From: CAYLMG01 sp964568365
GTDB lineage: Bacteria > Planctomycetota > Phycisphaerae > Sedimentisphaerales > Anaerobacaceae
Direction of reading: 5' to 3'
Length of the DNA stretch: 22,026 nt
Assembly: GCA_964568365.1 (NCBI GenBank)
Contig: CAZMQF010000023.1
Span: forward strand, 1-22,026
Shown: positions 7,427 to 15,728 of the stretch, in pieces
Layout: each line of letters opens with the position of its first letter
Position numbering within the stretch: the first letter of the stretch is position 1
Position numbers and translations under genes: made by a program
Notes under the pieces: generated by a model
Told to the model about the DNA's origin: nothing
The model's database searches: none
What the model saw: only the letters and a program-made list of their open reading frames with translations

Positions 7427-7942
7427 CTAAAGCAGCAGATTCTGCATCTGAACGGCGCAGGTGCGGAATTTTTCAGCGGACAATGTTACAGTCTTCCATT
7501 TTGGGCTTCTAACTTTCACAAACCTGATATAATCATCCAGCCTGATACAAAAGAAAATGTATCGGGAGCCGTTGAAATCATAAACCTTCCTTCCGTCAAA
7601 ATCGACGTCAATTTTTTCGATTTTGTAAGCGAAGACAAAAGAAGCCGTATGAGTCGGCCCGAAGACCTGCTGCCATCCCAAAAGGCCTTCAATATCATCG
7701 GCTGTCACCCAGCATTCGAAACCTGTAAGTTTGGCGAAGCTTGTGCCGCTGAACTTTCTGCCCTTGACTTCCGCTACTATTATCTGCTGATTCGGCGGGT
7801 ATATAAGATAATCGAAGCTCTTGATATTCGAACGGCCGAGAGCCGCCCTCTTTTGCTCATCGACTGCTATGTATTGAATGTGATTGTCAATCAACCAGTT
7901 TCCAAAGGCTTTTTCATAATGATTAAGATGAAAGTTTTTCAT
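7427..7942 (-). CDS. Conserved protein with a PD-(D/E)XK-like motif, coupled to hisS
   Basis: 171 residues. The N-terminus reads HYEKAFGNWL, then YIAVDEQKRAAL, and the segment SFDYLIY-x7-IVAEVKGRKF gives Asp44, Glu58 and Lys60 in the order and spacing of a PD-(D/E)XK nuclease core. I recall similar small proteins from planctomycetes but know of no experimental function. Its ATG overlaps the TGA of hisS by four bases (ATGA, 7939-7942), so the two are translationally coupled, and rsmD follows. The steady company of tRNA and rRNA genes hints at a role in RNA or DNA processing; whether it is a nuclease is not shown. The alternative is a non-catalytic member of the fold. Confidence 0.75.
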   Translation of the reverse strand: MKNFHLNHYEKAFGNWLIDNHIQYIAVDEQKRAALGRSNIKSFDYLIYPPNQQIIVAEVKGRKFSGTSFAKLTGFECWVTADDIEGLLGWQQVFGPTHTASFVFAYKIEKIDVDFDGRKVYDFNGSRYIFFCIRLDDYIRFVKVRSPKWKTVTLSAEKFRTCAVQMQNLLL

Positions 7943-9273
7943 TTAGGACTGTTCAGTTCTTTTAAAAACTTTTCAACCTGAACAAGCTGCTGGTCACCCG
8001 TCATCATATCTTTAATAACGAGATTTTTATCCCTGAGCTCTTCGCCGATTATAATACATTTTTTTGTATTTTTTCTTGCGGCCTCTTTTAGCTGTTTTGC
8101 AAGACCGCCCTTTTTGTACAAGCTGAAATCAGTTTTATAGCCTAACCTTCGCAGCCTGGCTGTCAACCTAACAGCTTCATCCTCCGGTGTTGAGCTTACA
8201 ATTCCCTCTTTACTATCAAAAGTTTCAGCACCTACGGCTATAACAAAATAATCAAGTGCTGTTGTCGGTATTTCTTTTTGCAGAAGCCCTTTTTCCCGCA
8301 AGACGATTTCCAGTACACAGTCGCCCATTCCCATTCCCGTAGCCGGCACGTCCGGCCCGCCGAAATCCTTAAGCAGGTTATCATATCTGCCGCCGCCGCA
8401 GATGGCCCTAAGCTCTTCGTCAGCGGAGCAAACCTCAAATACAATACCCGTATAATATGCCAGTCCGCGTACAATGCCGGCATCGAACCTGCAAAAATCA
8501 CTCACGCCCATTTCATTTAGATAATTTTTATTCAATGCAAGCTCATCAAGAGCCTGCTCAATTTCATCATTTAAAGTAATAACTTTTTTAATTTCTGAAA
8601 CTTCTTTAGTTTCCATAAAACTTACTATTTTATCTGAAATCTTTTTGTCGCCGACCTTTTCATTAAGAATTTGCTTAAAAGTATCTGATGGCAGCTTTGC
8701 CTTTTTGTCCAGCAGTGCATACATCGCATCGAGGTCTTTATCAGGAATTCCGATACTTTTTAGAACAGCAGATAGCAGTTTTCTGCTGGATATCTTCACC
8801 ACTACATCATCAGGTTTCAGGCCAACATACATCAGATAATCTATCGTTGTAAAAATTATTTCCGCATCAGCCAGCACATCATCGGTTCCGATGATATCAA
8901 TATTCCACTGGAAGAACTCGCGCAGGCGGCCCTTTTGGGGACGTTCGGCGCGGAAGAGCCTGGGAACAGAAAACCACTTTATGGGTTTTGGCAAAGAGTT
9001 AATTCTCTGGTTGACCATTCGCGCAAGAGAGGGTGTCATTTCGGGAATAAGAGCGAGGTCTCTGCCGCCGCGGTCTTTGAGGGAAAATAGCTGCTCAACA
9101 ATCTCATCGCCGCTTTTTATCTGAAACATTTTGAGATGTTCAAGGATAGGGCTGTCATACTCTTCAAAGCCGTTACGCAAAGAAACAGCTTTCCAGCCAT
9201 CGATTATAAAATTGCGAACGGCCATTTCTGCCGGATAAAAATCTCTCGTCCCTTTTACAGATTGAATTTTCAT
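7939..9273 (-). CDS. hisS: Histidyl-tRNA synthetase
   Basis: 444 residues, class II synthetase charging tRNA-His. Visible: the N-terminal KGTRDFYPAEM, motif 2 in RLFRAERPQKGRLREFFQWN, the histidine-binding region AGIVRGLAYYTG and CGGGRYDNLL, motif 3 with GMGMGDCVLE, and a C-terminal anticodon-binding domain from about residue 340. The start at 9273 overlaps the stop of the upstream Cys-cluster gene (ATGA) and has GGAAAG just upstream. The length is slightly above the 420-430 usual for the family. It is the second gene of a unit driven by the promoter at 9721-9749. Confidence 0.95.
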   Translation of the reverse strand: MKIQSVKGTRDFYPAEMAVRNFIIDGWKAVSLRNGFEEYDSPILEHLKMFQIKSGDEIVEQLFSLKDRGGRDLALIPEMTPSLARMVNQRINSLPKPIKWFSVPRLFRAERPQKGRLREFFQWNIDIIGTDDVLADAEIIFTTIDYLMYVGLKPDDVVVKISSRKLLSAVLKSIGIPDKDLDAMYALLDKKAKLPSDTFKQILNEKVGDKKISDKIVSFMETKEVSEIKKVITLNDEIEQALDELALNKNYLNEMGVSDFCRFDAGIVRGLAYYTGIVFEVCSADEELRAICGGGRYDNLLKDFGGPDVPATGMGMGDCVLEIVLREKGLLQKEIPTTALDYFVIAVGAETFDSKEGIVSSTPEDEAVRLTARLRRLGYKTDFSLYKKGGLAKQLKEAARKNTKKCIIIGEELRDKNLVIKDMMTGDQQLVQVEKFLKELNSPK

Positions 9274-9665
9274 TTCTTTCCTTTTTTCCTTTTAAGTTCC
9301 GGAATTGGGTCCATATTATTATCGAATTTATTCTTTATATACTCTTCAATTTGTTTATCGTCCTTAAAATACAGCTCGTAATCGTATTCACCTTCTATGA
9401 AGTCACAGACTTTTGTAGTATATGTTCTGCAGATTTTCGGCCTTTTGTCATATATAGCGCACCTGGAATCATCAGTCAGGTATTTGCACTTACTTTTTAT
9501 GCTGATATACCAGTCACCGTCTTCAACGAAAACAGTAATACCTTCATGGCACAGATACCATTTTATGTCCTCATAATCCTGCTCGTCTTCCGGTGTCTCA
9601 ATCGGCAGTGCAAAATACCTGCAGCAAAGTCCGGTGCATTTGTCGCATAAGTTTTCTTTCGCCAT
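9270..9665 (-). CDS. YkgJ-family cysteine-cluster protein
   Basis: 131 residues from the ATG at 9665, which has GGAG nine bases upstream; the frame extends to 9722 but that part would overlap the promoter. The cysteine pattern CDKCTGLCC at residues 7-15, then KCKYLTDDSRCAIYDKRPKIC and a further Cys at TTKVC, is that of the YkgJ/UPF0153 family, thought to bind zinc or an Fe-S cluster; no function is established. It is the first gene of the hisS unit and its TGA overlaps the hisS ATG by four bases, so its translation would feed directly into hisS. Confidence 0.85.
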   Translation of the reverse strand: MAKENLCDKCTGLCCRYFALPIETPEDEQDYEDIKWYLCHEGITVFVEDGDWYISIKSKCKYLTDDSRCAIYDKRPKICRTYTTKVCDFIEGEYDYELYFKDDKQIEEYIKNKFDNNMDPIPELKRKKGKK

Positions 9666-9720
9666 CAACAAAACTCCAATTAGACAACTATAGATTAACA
9701 TGGCAATTAGATACCCGAAC

Positions 9721-9749
9721 ACTATAAGCTATGTAAAAGTAAACGTCAA
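9721..9749 (-). promoter_or_regulatory. Promoter of the YkgJ-hisS-rsmD-cca unit
   Basis: On the - strand TTGACG (9744-9749), a 17-base spacer and TATAGT (9721-9726): five of six consensus matches in each box. The transcript would start near 9714, about 50 bases before the ATG at 9665. Confidence 0.7.
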
Positions 9750-9799
9750 GAAATGGGACTGATTAAAGGCCGGAACCTCAGCAGGCTGTAAAAACATCA

Positions 9800-9832
9800 T
9801 AAAAAAGGCTGTAAGCTCATCACTTACAGCCT
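9800..9832 (-). terminator. Intrinsic terminator of the PEP-CTERM gene
   Basis: Read on the - strand, AGGCTGTAAG (9823-9832), a seven-base loop and CTTACAGCCT (9806-9815) form a perfect 10-base stem followed at once by a run of six T (complement of 9801-9806). It lies about 40 bases beyond the stop at 9871. Confidence 0.85.
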
Positions 9833-9870
9833 CAGCCTTTGCCTTAATTTCTTATACCAGATTAAAACTT

Positions 9871-10488
9871 TTACCTTTTCCGCATTAACAACAATCCGCT
9901 CCCCATCCCGAGCATACAAACAGTAGCAGGCTCAGGTGCAGCTCTGCAGTTTGGATAGTCACCTGTCAAATCACCGGCAACAACAACCCTACAACCATCA
10001 ATTCCGATAAGGACATCTCCATAGGTGCCATATTCCGCCGGCATAACATTCGAATAGAACCAAAAAGTGCCGTGTCCCTCCGGTCCGGATTCTATACCCG
10101 CTGGAAAATACGGCTTACCGTATTTGATTAGGGGTAAATCCGGAAGAATGCCTTCAATGAACGAGCCGCTCCAGCCCATTGATAAAGGGTCGTCAGGATG
10201 GCTTTGGCTCGTCGAGTAACCTGCGTATGTGTCAAACTCAAAGAGATGGCCCGGTTCAGAACAACCGCTGTCTAATTTCAGTATCCACTTTTCGAGGTCC
10301 GCACAGCGGGAGTAATTCAGGTCCCATTCAAGCTCTATCTCATAGAGATACCACCCGGAGTAGTCACCATCGCCAAGCAATGTTGCCGTACTTGTTCCGG
10401 AAATCGAAGACTCCACATAACATGCAAACAGCGGTGCACTCAAAAAACAAGCAACAAAAAAACAAACTAACGCTCTGACCTTCTTCAT
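9871..10488 (-). CDS. PEP-CTERM sorting-domain protein
   Basis: 205 residues, with an N-terminal signal peptide (MKKVRAL, hydrophobic core, LFACY) and a C-terminal PEP-CTERM tail: PEP in RAAPEPATVCM, a short hydrophobic stretch and the basic end LLLMRKR. Such proteins are exported and handled by an exosortase, usually in bacteria that make extracellular polysaccharide. The middle is rich in Gly, Ser, Tyr and Trp with several Cys and no recognised enzyme domain. A strong purine-rich ribosome site (GGGGGG followed by AATAAG) precedes the ATG. It is a single-gene unit with its own promoter (10516-10545) and terminator (9800-9832). The function is unknown; structural or surface roles are typical for the class. 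Confidence 0.85.
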   Translation of the reverse strand: MKKVRALVCFFVACFLSAPLFACYVESSISGTSTATLLGDGDYSGWYLYEIELEWDLNYSRCADLEKWILKLDSGCSEPGHLFEFDTYAGYSTSQSHPDDPLSMGWSGSFIEGILPDLPLIKYGKPYFPAGIESGPEGHGTFWFYSNVMPAEYGTYGDVLIGIDGCRVVVAGDLTGDYPNCRAAPEPATVCMLGMGSGLLLMRKR

Positions 10489-10515
10489 CTTATTCCCCCC
10501 TTTCCCCTATGCACG

Positions 10516-10545
10516 ATTTTACAAAATAATCCTGCACAAATTCAA
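10516..10545 (-). promoter_or_regulatory. Probable promoter of the PEP-CTERM gene
   Basis: On the - strand TTGAAT (10540-10545), an 18-base spacer and TAAAAT (10516-10521), upstream of the G-rich ribosome site. Confidence 0.5.
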
Positions 10546-10762
10546 AAATATGAGATAAGCAAATAAGAAAGGCGAACAGCCTTTCACCCCCATTTAGAAA
10601 ATATATTATAATCAAACAGTACTTCTAAATCAATCTAATTCAGGAAAAATTCACGGACAAAACTGAATATTTTCTATAGTCATATAATGTCATCCTTAAT
10701 TTTGTGTTAAGTGTAAATATATGGGACTACTTTTGAAAATATAAAAGTTAAAGCTGAATTTT

Positions 10763-11500
10763 CTAAACTGTCTTTCGATTGTCACGCTGTGTTGCGAGTA
10801 CTGATGCAAAGACCAGCGCAGCAGTCTCGGTTCTCAGAATGGTTTTAGTCAAGCGGATAGGTTCTGCTCTTTTTGATTTTAAGAAATCCTGCTCATCGTC
10901 GGTAAGACCGCCTTCCGGGCCGACAAAAACAATAATATCCGTTCCGCTCAAACAGCAGTGTAATAAATTATCTCCCTTCTCATCGACACTGCCGAAGATT
11001 ACCCTGGCTCTATCGTATTGTTCCTGTAATATTCCCAGAGCCTCAGTAAAAGGTAAGGGAATGTCAATTATGGGCAGGAAAATTCTGCCCGACTGCTTTG
11101 CCGCAGAGACAGCGAGTCTTGTCCAGCGGTCGAGTATTTTCGGATTATGTGGATATCTGACGGTCCTGTCGAACATAACCGGAGTAATCCTGTCTATGCC
11201 AAGCTCGGCAGCTTTTTCAATTAACCAGTCAAATCTTTGACCTTTTGCGATAGAAACAGCCAGTATTATTCTGCCGTCAGCCCGTGGATTGTGTTGAGTT
11301 GTTCGAATAATATGCAGGATAGCCGCTTTCCTGCTTTTCTCTTTTATCGTCGCCTCCGCGAGCAGTCCTTTGCCGTCGAATAGTTCGACATCCTGGCCGC
11401 TATTGAGCCTGAGCACCCTGCTGAGATGTTCGAACTCAGCGCCCTGCAGCTTGCTAACCGGCTCAAGAATATCAGGGCAGTAAAATCTGTACCCACTCAT
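10763..11500 (-). CDS. rsmE: 16S rRNA (uracil-1498-N3)-methyltransferase
   Basis: 245 residues from the ATG at 11500; an in-frame GTG at 11509 is possible, but the ATG forms an ATGA overlap with the stop of the upstream transporter and MSGYRFYCPD is the more natural beginning. An N-terminal PUA-like part (HLSRVLRLNSGQ) is followed by the SPOUT methyltransferase domain: KGQRFDWLIEKAAELG, RWTRLAVSAAKQSGR, then the knotted SAM site VFVGPEGGLTDDE and LTKTILRTETAAL. It methylates U1498 of 16S rRNA. The coupling to a drug/metabolite transporter has no evident functional logic. Confidence 0.93.
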   Translation of the reverse strand: MSGYRFYCPDILEPVSKLQGAEFEHLSRVLRLNSGQDVELFDGKGLLAEATIKEKSRKAAILHIIRTTQHNPRADGRIILAVSIAKGQRFDWLIEKAAELGIDRITPVMFDRTVRYPHNPKILDRWTRLAVSAAKQSGRIFLPIIDIPLPFTEALGILQEQYDRARVIFGSVDEKGDNLLHCCLSGTDIIVFVGPEGGLTDDEQDFLKSKRAEPIRLTKTILRTETAALVFASVLATQRDNRKTV

Positions 11501-12408
11501 AATCCGCACCCTTTTTTTGAGAAGTTAAACTTAGTATTTATCAGCAAGACTCCGGTCAATACACAAACAGTACCGACTAAAAGCGATATTGTAATTCTTT
11601 CCTTCAGAATCAGAAACGCGAGGATAACGGTAAAAACCGGAATAAAGTTTATAAACTGGGAAGCCTTTACCGGGCCTATTATTTTCAGGCCGTCATAATA
11701 CCAGACATAACTTATTACCGTGCCGAATATGGCTAAGTAAATTATAGCCGACCAGTCTTTACTAAAATTATAGCTCGTTATGTCAGCAAATAAGTTACCA
11801 AAAGCAGCCGGTATAAAAAGCATAATTGTGCCAAGCAGAACCGAGTATGTGACCATTACCAGGCCGGAGAGTCTATGGAGCATTGCTTTACCCACCAAAG
11901 AATATATTGTCCAGCATATCACACAGCCAAAAATGCACAACTCGCCTGTGCCGAGCCCTTTTTTGAAGACGTCAGTTAATTTACCTTGCGTTATAACAAA
12001 AAAGGCCCCGAAAACGGATAATATAATACCAGCCAGTTTTAATAAAGTGAGTCTTTCTTTGAATAAAAAGACGCTAAACAAGGTAATGAAAACAGGACAG
12101 GTTGCAATAATAAGAGAAGCGCGGGAAGATTCTATTCTTTTCAAACCGGTCAAAAAAAGAAAGTGATACAGGAACACACCGGAAAGCGCCAGCAGTATTA
12201 CCGGGGCAATTTCATTACGCTTTAGTCTCGGCAGAGCTTTCTCTTTCAGCCGGGTAATAATAACCAGTGGGATTGAGGCGAAAAAAAATCTTAAAAAAGC
12301 TGCACAGAACGGCGTGACTGCTCCTTCCTCCCTGCCGAGGACTCTGCCGGCGATAAAGGTACCTGCCCAGAATATGGAAGTTAACAGTAGTTTTACGTAA
12401 ATCAACAT
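11497..12408 (-). CDS. EamA-family (DMT superfamily) transporter
   Basis: 303 residues with ten hydrophobic segments arranged as two EamA repeats of five; the first opens with LTSIFWAGTFIAGRVLGRE, and each repeat ends in a segment like LFKERLTLLKLAGIIL or LILKERITISLLVG, a hallmark of the family. It would export a metabolite or toxic compound across the inner membrane; the substrate cannot be read. The C-terminus is Lys-rich and cytoplasmic. Translation is coupled to rsmE through an ATGA overlap (11497-11500). The ribosome site is weak. It is divergent from the zinc-ribbon gene at 12634, with 225 AT-rich bases between. Confidence 0.9.
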   Translation of the reverse strand: MLIYVKLLLTSIFWAGTFIAGRVLGREEGAVTPFCAAFLRFFFASIPLVIITRLKEKALPRLKRNEIAPVILLALSGVFLYHFLFLTGLKRIESSRASLIIATCPVFITLFSVFLFKERLTLLKLAGIILSVFGAFFVITQGKLTDVFKKGLGTGELCIFGCVICWTIYSLVGKAMLHRLSGLVMVTYSVLLGTIMLFIPAAFGNLFADITSYNFSKDWSAIIYLAIFGTVISYVWYYDGLKIIGPVKASQFINFIPVFTVILAFLILKERITISLLVGTVCVLTGVLLINTKFNFSKKGCGL

Positions 12409-12540
12409 TATAAAAAAAAACTTTTATTAAAAAATTTGATGTTAGCCGATTAGCAGGCCGCAGGCAAATGAAAACTTCAAAGGACAAAAGACTCACAAAA
12501 TTTAGAGTATGAAGGATTGGTTTAATACCTATGATTTACA

Positions 12541-12568
12541 TTGATTATATTTACCAGGAATTTATAAT
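12541..12568 (+). promoter_or_regulatory. Promoter of the zinc-ribbon membrane protein gene
   Basis: TTGATT (12541-12546), a 16-base spacer and a perfect TATAAT (12563-12568), giving a leader of about 58 bases before the ATG at 12634. Confidence 0.6.
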
Positions 12569-12633
12569 TTATAGAAATTCTAAAAATCCGTAGTAAATGG
12601 AAAATGCAACAAAATAAATAAAAGGGGACAATT

Positions 12634-14280
12634 ATGAAATGCCCTAACTGCGGAGAAGAAATCAATCGCCAGAGCAGTGTGTGTGAGAAATGCGGCACAG
12701 GTATTACCAATACAAAAAGCACAGATTCATCAACCAAAGCCGGAACAAGTAAATTAGCTGTTGCAGCCCTGGTTTCAGGGATCCTGGCTTTTTTCACCTT
12801 TGGTATATCACTAATATTTATGGCGATATTCAGCAGATACGCTTTACGTGAAATAAAAAGAAGCGCTGGAAAATTAAAAGGCAAATACTATGTTTATGCT
12901 TCAAAAGTAATATCTTTATTATTCATTTTGTGCGCTGTAATCACTATTTACTTCTGGCAGATGGACGCCGAGCCGATACCCAACGACTATACGGTCGAGG
13001 ACTTTGTTTCAGCCCCACAAGAATATGCTGTTACATATGAGCTGCTGAAAAGTTTTGAAAATTATAATGACATTATTCCTGAATCTGTTTTTGCATACGA
13101 GGATATGCCGGAAGAAAAAGCAAGGCAGAAACTGTTCGAGATATTGAAGCAGGTTTCTCTGGATAGTGATTCCAAATCAGAACCGATTGATATTAATGAC
13201 TTCGCTGGCTTCGGTTCGATAGCGCGTGAACTTGAAAATATACTCCTGAGACCAGATTACAAAAGAAAACGGCTGCTCGGACAATTGATTACAGAAGATG
13301 TAAATAAACAATGGCTTCGGGCTGCCCCTGCCAGACAGGTAATAGAGCAGCTCAGCCAATATGAACATATTGCAGACCTGTCGATACAAAACATTCATGA
13401 TGTTGGATACTACCTGCCCCTGAAGGAAATGAGGTACCTGGCAATCTTATATCACAATTATATTATCGTACAGGTTGAGCAGGAAAATATTGATGAATCT
13501 ATAAGTGAACTTATAAAATTCAACTCAATTATCAGAAAACTTTCTGTAAATGCCAGGGGAATTGTTGCAAAACTCGTTTGCATTGCCGTGCTTGCAATAA
13601 ACCTTGATGCAGCAGATTATATCGTTAACCATCCTCAAATAACCGCAGAGCAAATACAATCGTTATCTCAACATTTTTGCCCTTTAACCCATTTGGAAAC
13701 ATCCCTGAAAAATCCGGTTATAAGTGAGTATCTTATGTTCAGGAATGTGTTATATGACGATATTCTTAAACCTAAGTCTAAATTTAGAATACCAAGGTTC
13801 TTTGCCAAACCCAATTCAACTCTCAGAACATACAGAAATACGGTCGAAAAAGCCCTCTACGATTCAGGTGAAATCGAATCATTCAATCTAATGCCGATGT
13901 ACCCTAAGCCGATAGCAAAACTTTTCAGTGACTCAATAGTTGAAAACATTTATAACGACGAAATAACCCTGAGAGATAAAATATATAATCCAATAGGTGT
14001 ACTACTGATTAGTATTTTATCACCATCATATAATCCGATAATCAGGGTAAGAACAAGGCTTCAAATCCAGGATGATTTATTTCAAATAATCCTCAATAAA
14101 CGACTCGGTAAGGAGATTAACCTGAAAGCCCGTGCATACGGTGAAAATTATATTATTGACAGTGTCAACCACAGAATACTCAGCCACGGGCCGGACAGAA
14201 AAGCCGGCACAGAGGATGATATCTTCCGCCAATACAATCCGGATGTCATTAATTTCGAATCAGATAATACAAACTTATAA
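12634..14280 (+). CDS. Zinc-ribbon membrane protein of unknown function
   Basis: 548 residues. It begins with a zinc ribbon (CPNCGEE at residues 3-9, CEKCGTG at 18-24), then a Ser/Thr-rich linker and a DUF4190-like pair of membrane helices (about 43-70 and 88-110), ending at FWQMDAEP. The remaining 430 residues are predicted outside the membrane and mostly helical, with no fold that I recognise. Near the end is GPDRKAGTEDDI, a motif resembling the Ca-binding-like GxDxxxGTxDDI found at the end of GspG/pseudopilin-like and other planctomycete proteins. GGGG seven bases before the ATG gives a good ribosome site. It stands alone between divergent and downstream promoters. The zinc ribbon plus DUF4190 layout is common in membrane proteins of unknown role; nothing here fixes a function. 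Confidence 0.8.
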   Translation: MKCPNCGEEINRQSSVCEKCGTGITNTKSTDSSTKAGTSKLAVAALVSGILAFFTFGISLIFMAIFSRYALREIKRSAGKLKGKYYVYASKVISLLFILCAVITIYFWQMDAEPIPNDYTVEDFVSAPQEYAVTYELLKSFENYNDIIPESVFAYEDMPEEKARQKLFEILKQVSLDSDSKSEPIDINDFAGFGSIARELENILLRPDYKRKRLLGQLITEDVNKQWLRAAPARQVIEQLSQYEHIADLSIQNIHDVGYYLPLKEMRYLAILYHNYIIVQVEQENIDESISELIKFNSIIRKLSVNARGIVAKLVCIAVLAINLDAADYIVNHPQITAEQIQSLSQHFCPLTHLETSLKNPVISEYLMFRNVLYDDILKPKSKFRIPRFFAKPNSTLRTYRNTVEKALYDSGEIESFNLMPMYPKPIAKLFSDSIVENIYNDEITLRDKIYNPIGVLLISILSPSYNPIIRVRTRLQIQDDLFQIILNKRLGKEINLKARAYGENYIIDSVNHRILSHGPDRKAGTEDDIFRQYNPDVINFESDNTNL

Positions 14281-14338
14281 CCATAAAATCCTCACCGCGA
14301 GAGACGAAGCTAATCTTCTTTTATTTGCTTATATGTTG

Positions 14339-14367
14339 TTGACTGAGGCCGATTTTGTATATAAACT
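14339..14367 (+). promoter_or_regulatory. Probable promoter of the hom-lysC operon
   Basis: TTGACT (14339-14344) followed by TAAACT after 17 bases (14362-14367) or TATAAA after 15 (14360-14365). It lies about 40 bases before the ATG of hom and after the stop of the preceding gene. Confidence 0.45.
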
Positions 14368-14405
14368 ACTGAGCTATTAAAATCATCGGAATAGAGAAAA
14401 CGAAT

Positions 14406-15728
14406 ATGGAAGAAAAAAAGGTAAAAATCGGAATCGTGGGATTTGGTACTGTCGGTACAGGAGTAATAAAGCTTATAGGCCAACAGGCGGATGATATAGC
14501 ATCCAAAACCGGGCTGCGTCTCGAAATCGCCTGTGTAGTCGATACTGACACCGAAAGAAAAAGGGATGTTCAGCTGTCTGAAGGGATTTTAACAAATGAT
14601 ATAAACAGGCTCTTGAACGATAAGAGCATTACCATAGGCCTGGAACTTGTCGGCGGTACGACAGCAGCCAGGGATATTCAGCTCAGGATGCTCGAATCAG
14701 GCAAGGATGTCGTTACCGCCAATAAAGCGCTGCTGGCAGAACACGGCAGTGAGCTTTACAAGGCCGCCCACGAAAACTCGCGGTGCATAGCATTCGAAGC
14801 CAGTTGTGCAGCAGGAATTCCAATCATATCAGGCCTGCGCACCGGCTTGATTGCCAATGATATCACCGCAATATACGGAATCGTTAACGGCACCTGCAAT
14901 TACATACTCTCGAATATGAGCAGCGAAGGTAAGGATTTTAACACCGTCCTCACAGAAGCACAAAAAAAAGGATATGCCGAAACCGACCCCACACTCGATA
15001 TAAACGGCATGGACAGTGCCCATAAACTGGCAATCTTGGCATCAATTGCTTTAGGTTGTGAGATTTCACTCGAAGATATCTTTACAGAAGGTATTGAGTC
15101 AATCTCTCAGGAAGACATTAAGTATGGCGCTGAGATGGGCTATGTTCTGAAGCTGCTGGCCATCGGCCGAAAGGATAGTAACAATAAGATTTCACTCAGG
15201 GTACATCCTTCATTTATAAGCAGGGACAATTCTCTCGCTAATGTCGATGGCCCATTTAATGCCATCAGTATATTCAGCAGCGCAGCAGGACAGGTCATCT
15301 ATTATGGAAGAGGTGCCGGAATGATGCCTACTGCAAGTGCAGTTGTGGCCGACATTATAGATGTCGCGCTCGGCAACTCGGCTAACACTTTCAGGAATCT
15401 CAAACTTAAACCAAGAAGTGAAACTTCTGTTCTGTTAGACAAAATTGACAACCTTATCAGCCGGTTCTACATCCGTGTTATGTGCAAGGACCGGCCGGGA
15501 GTTGTCGCAAAATGGAGCAAAATCCTCGCCGAGAACGAGATAAGCATTTCAGGAGCACTACAGCATGAGGGTACGGGGCCTGAAAATACAGTGCCGGTGG
15601 TGATTCTGACACATCCGACTCAGCAGAAAAATGTAACAGCAGCATTGAAAGATATGGAAAAGCTCGATGTCATAGGCGGAAAACCAATGTGCATAAGAAT
15701 CGTTGATATACCGGAGGATAAGGATTAG
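14406..15728 (+). CDS. hom: Homoserine dehydrogenase
   Basis: 440 residues. It reduces aspartate semialdehyde to homoserine, the branch point to threonine and methionine. The Rossmann motif GFGTVGTGV is at residues 12-20, VTANKALLAEHG around Lys107, the family signature GYAETDPTLDINGMDSAHKL at 189-208 with the catalytic Lys207, and an ACT regulatory domain from about 350 (FYIRVMCKDRPGVVAKWSKIL), suggesting feedback by threonine. This is the standard monofunctional ACT-type length. It opens an operon with a phosphoglycerate-mutase-like gene and lysC; its TAG shares one base with the GTG start of the next gene (15728). Confidence 0.95.
   Translation: MEEKKVKIGIVGFGTVGTGVIKLIGQQADDIASKTGLRLEIACVVDTDTERKRDVQLSEGILTNDINRLLNDKSITIGLELVGGTTAARDIQLRMLESGKDVVTANKALLAEHGSELYKAAHENSRCIAFEASCAAGIPIISGLRTGLIANDITAIYGIVNGTCNYILSNMSSEGKDFNTVLTEAQKKGYAETDPTLDINGMDSAHKLAILASIALGCEISLEDIFTEGIESISQEDIKYGAEMGYVLKLLAIGRKDSNNKISLRVHPSFISRDNSLANVDGPFNAISIFSSAAGQVIYYGRGAGMMPTASAVVADIIDVALGNSANTFRNLKLKPRSETSVLLDKIDNLISRFYIRVMCKDRPGVVAKWSKILAENEISISGALQHEGTGPENTVPVVILTHPTQQKNVTAALKDMEKLDVIGGKPMCIRIVDIPEDKD

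Noticed and set aside
10567..10585. Hairpin GAAAGGC-GAACA-GCCTTTC as a terminator of rsmE
   Set aside because: On the - strand it is followed by TTATTTG, not a clean T run, and lies about 180 bases past the stop; possible but too weak to list.
14290..14332. GAAG/CTTC stem followed by TTTTATTT after the zinc-ribbon gene
   Set aside because: Only four base pairs; not convincing as a terminator.
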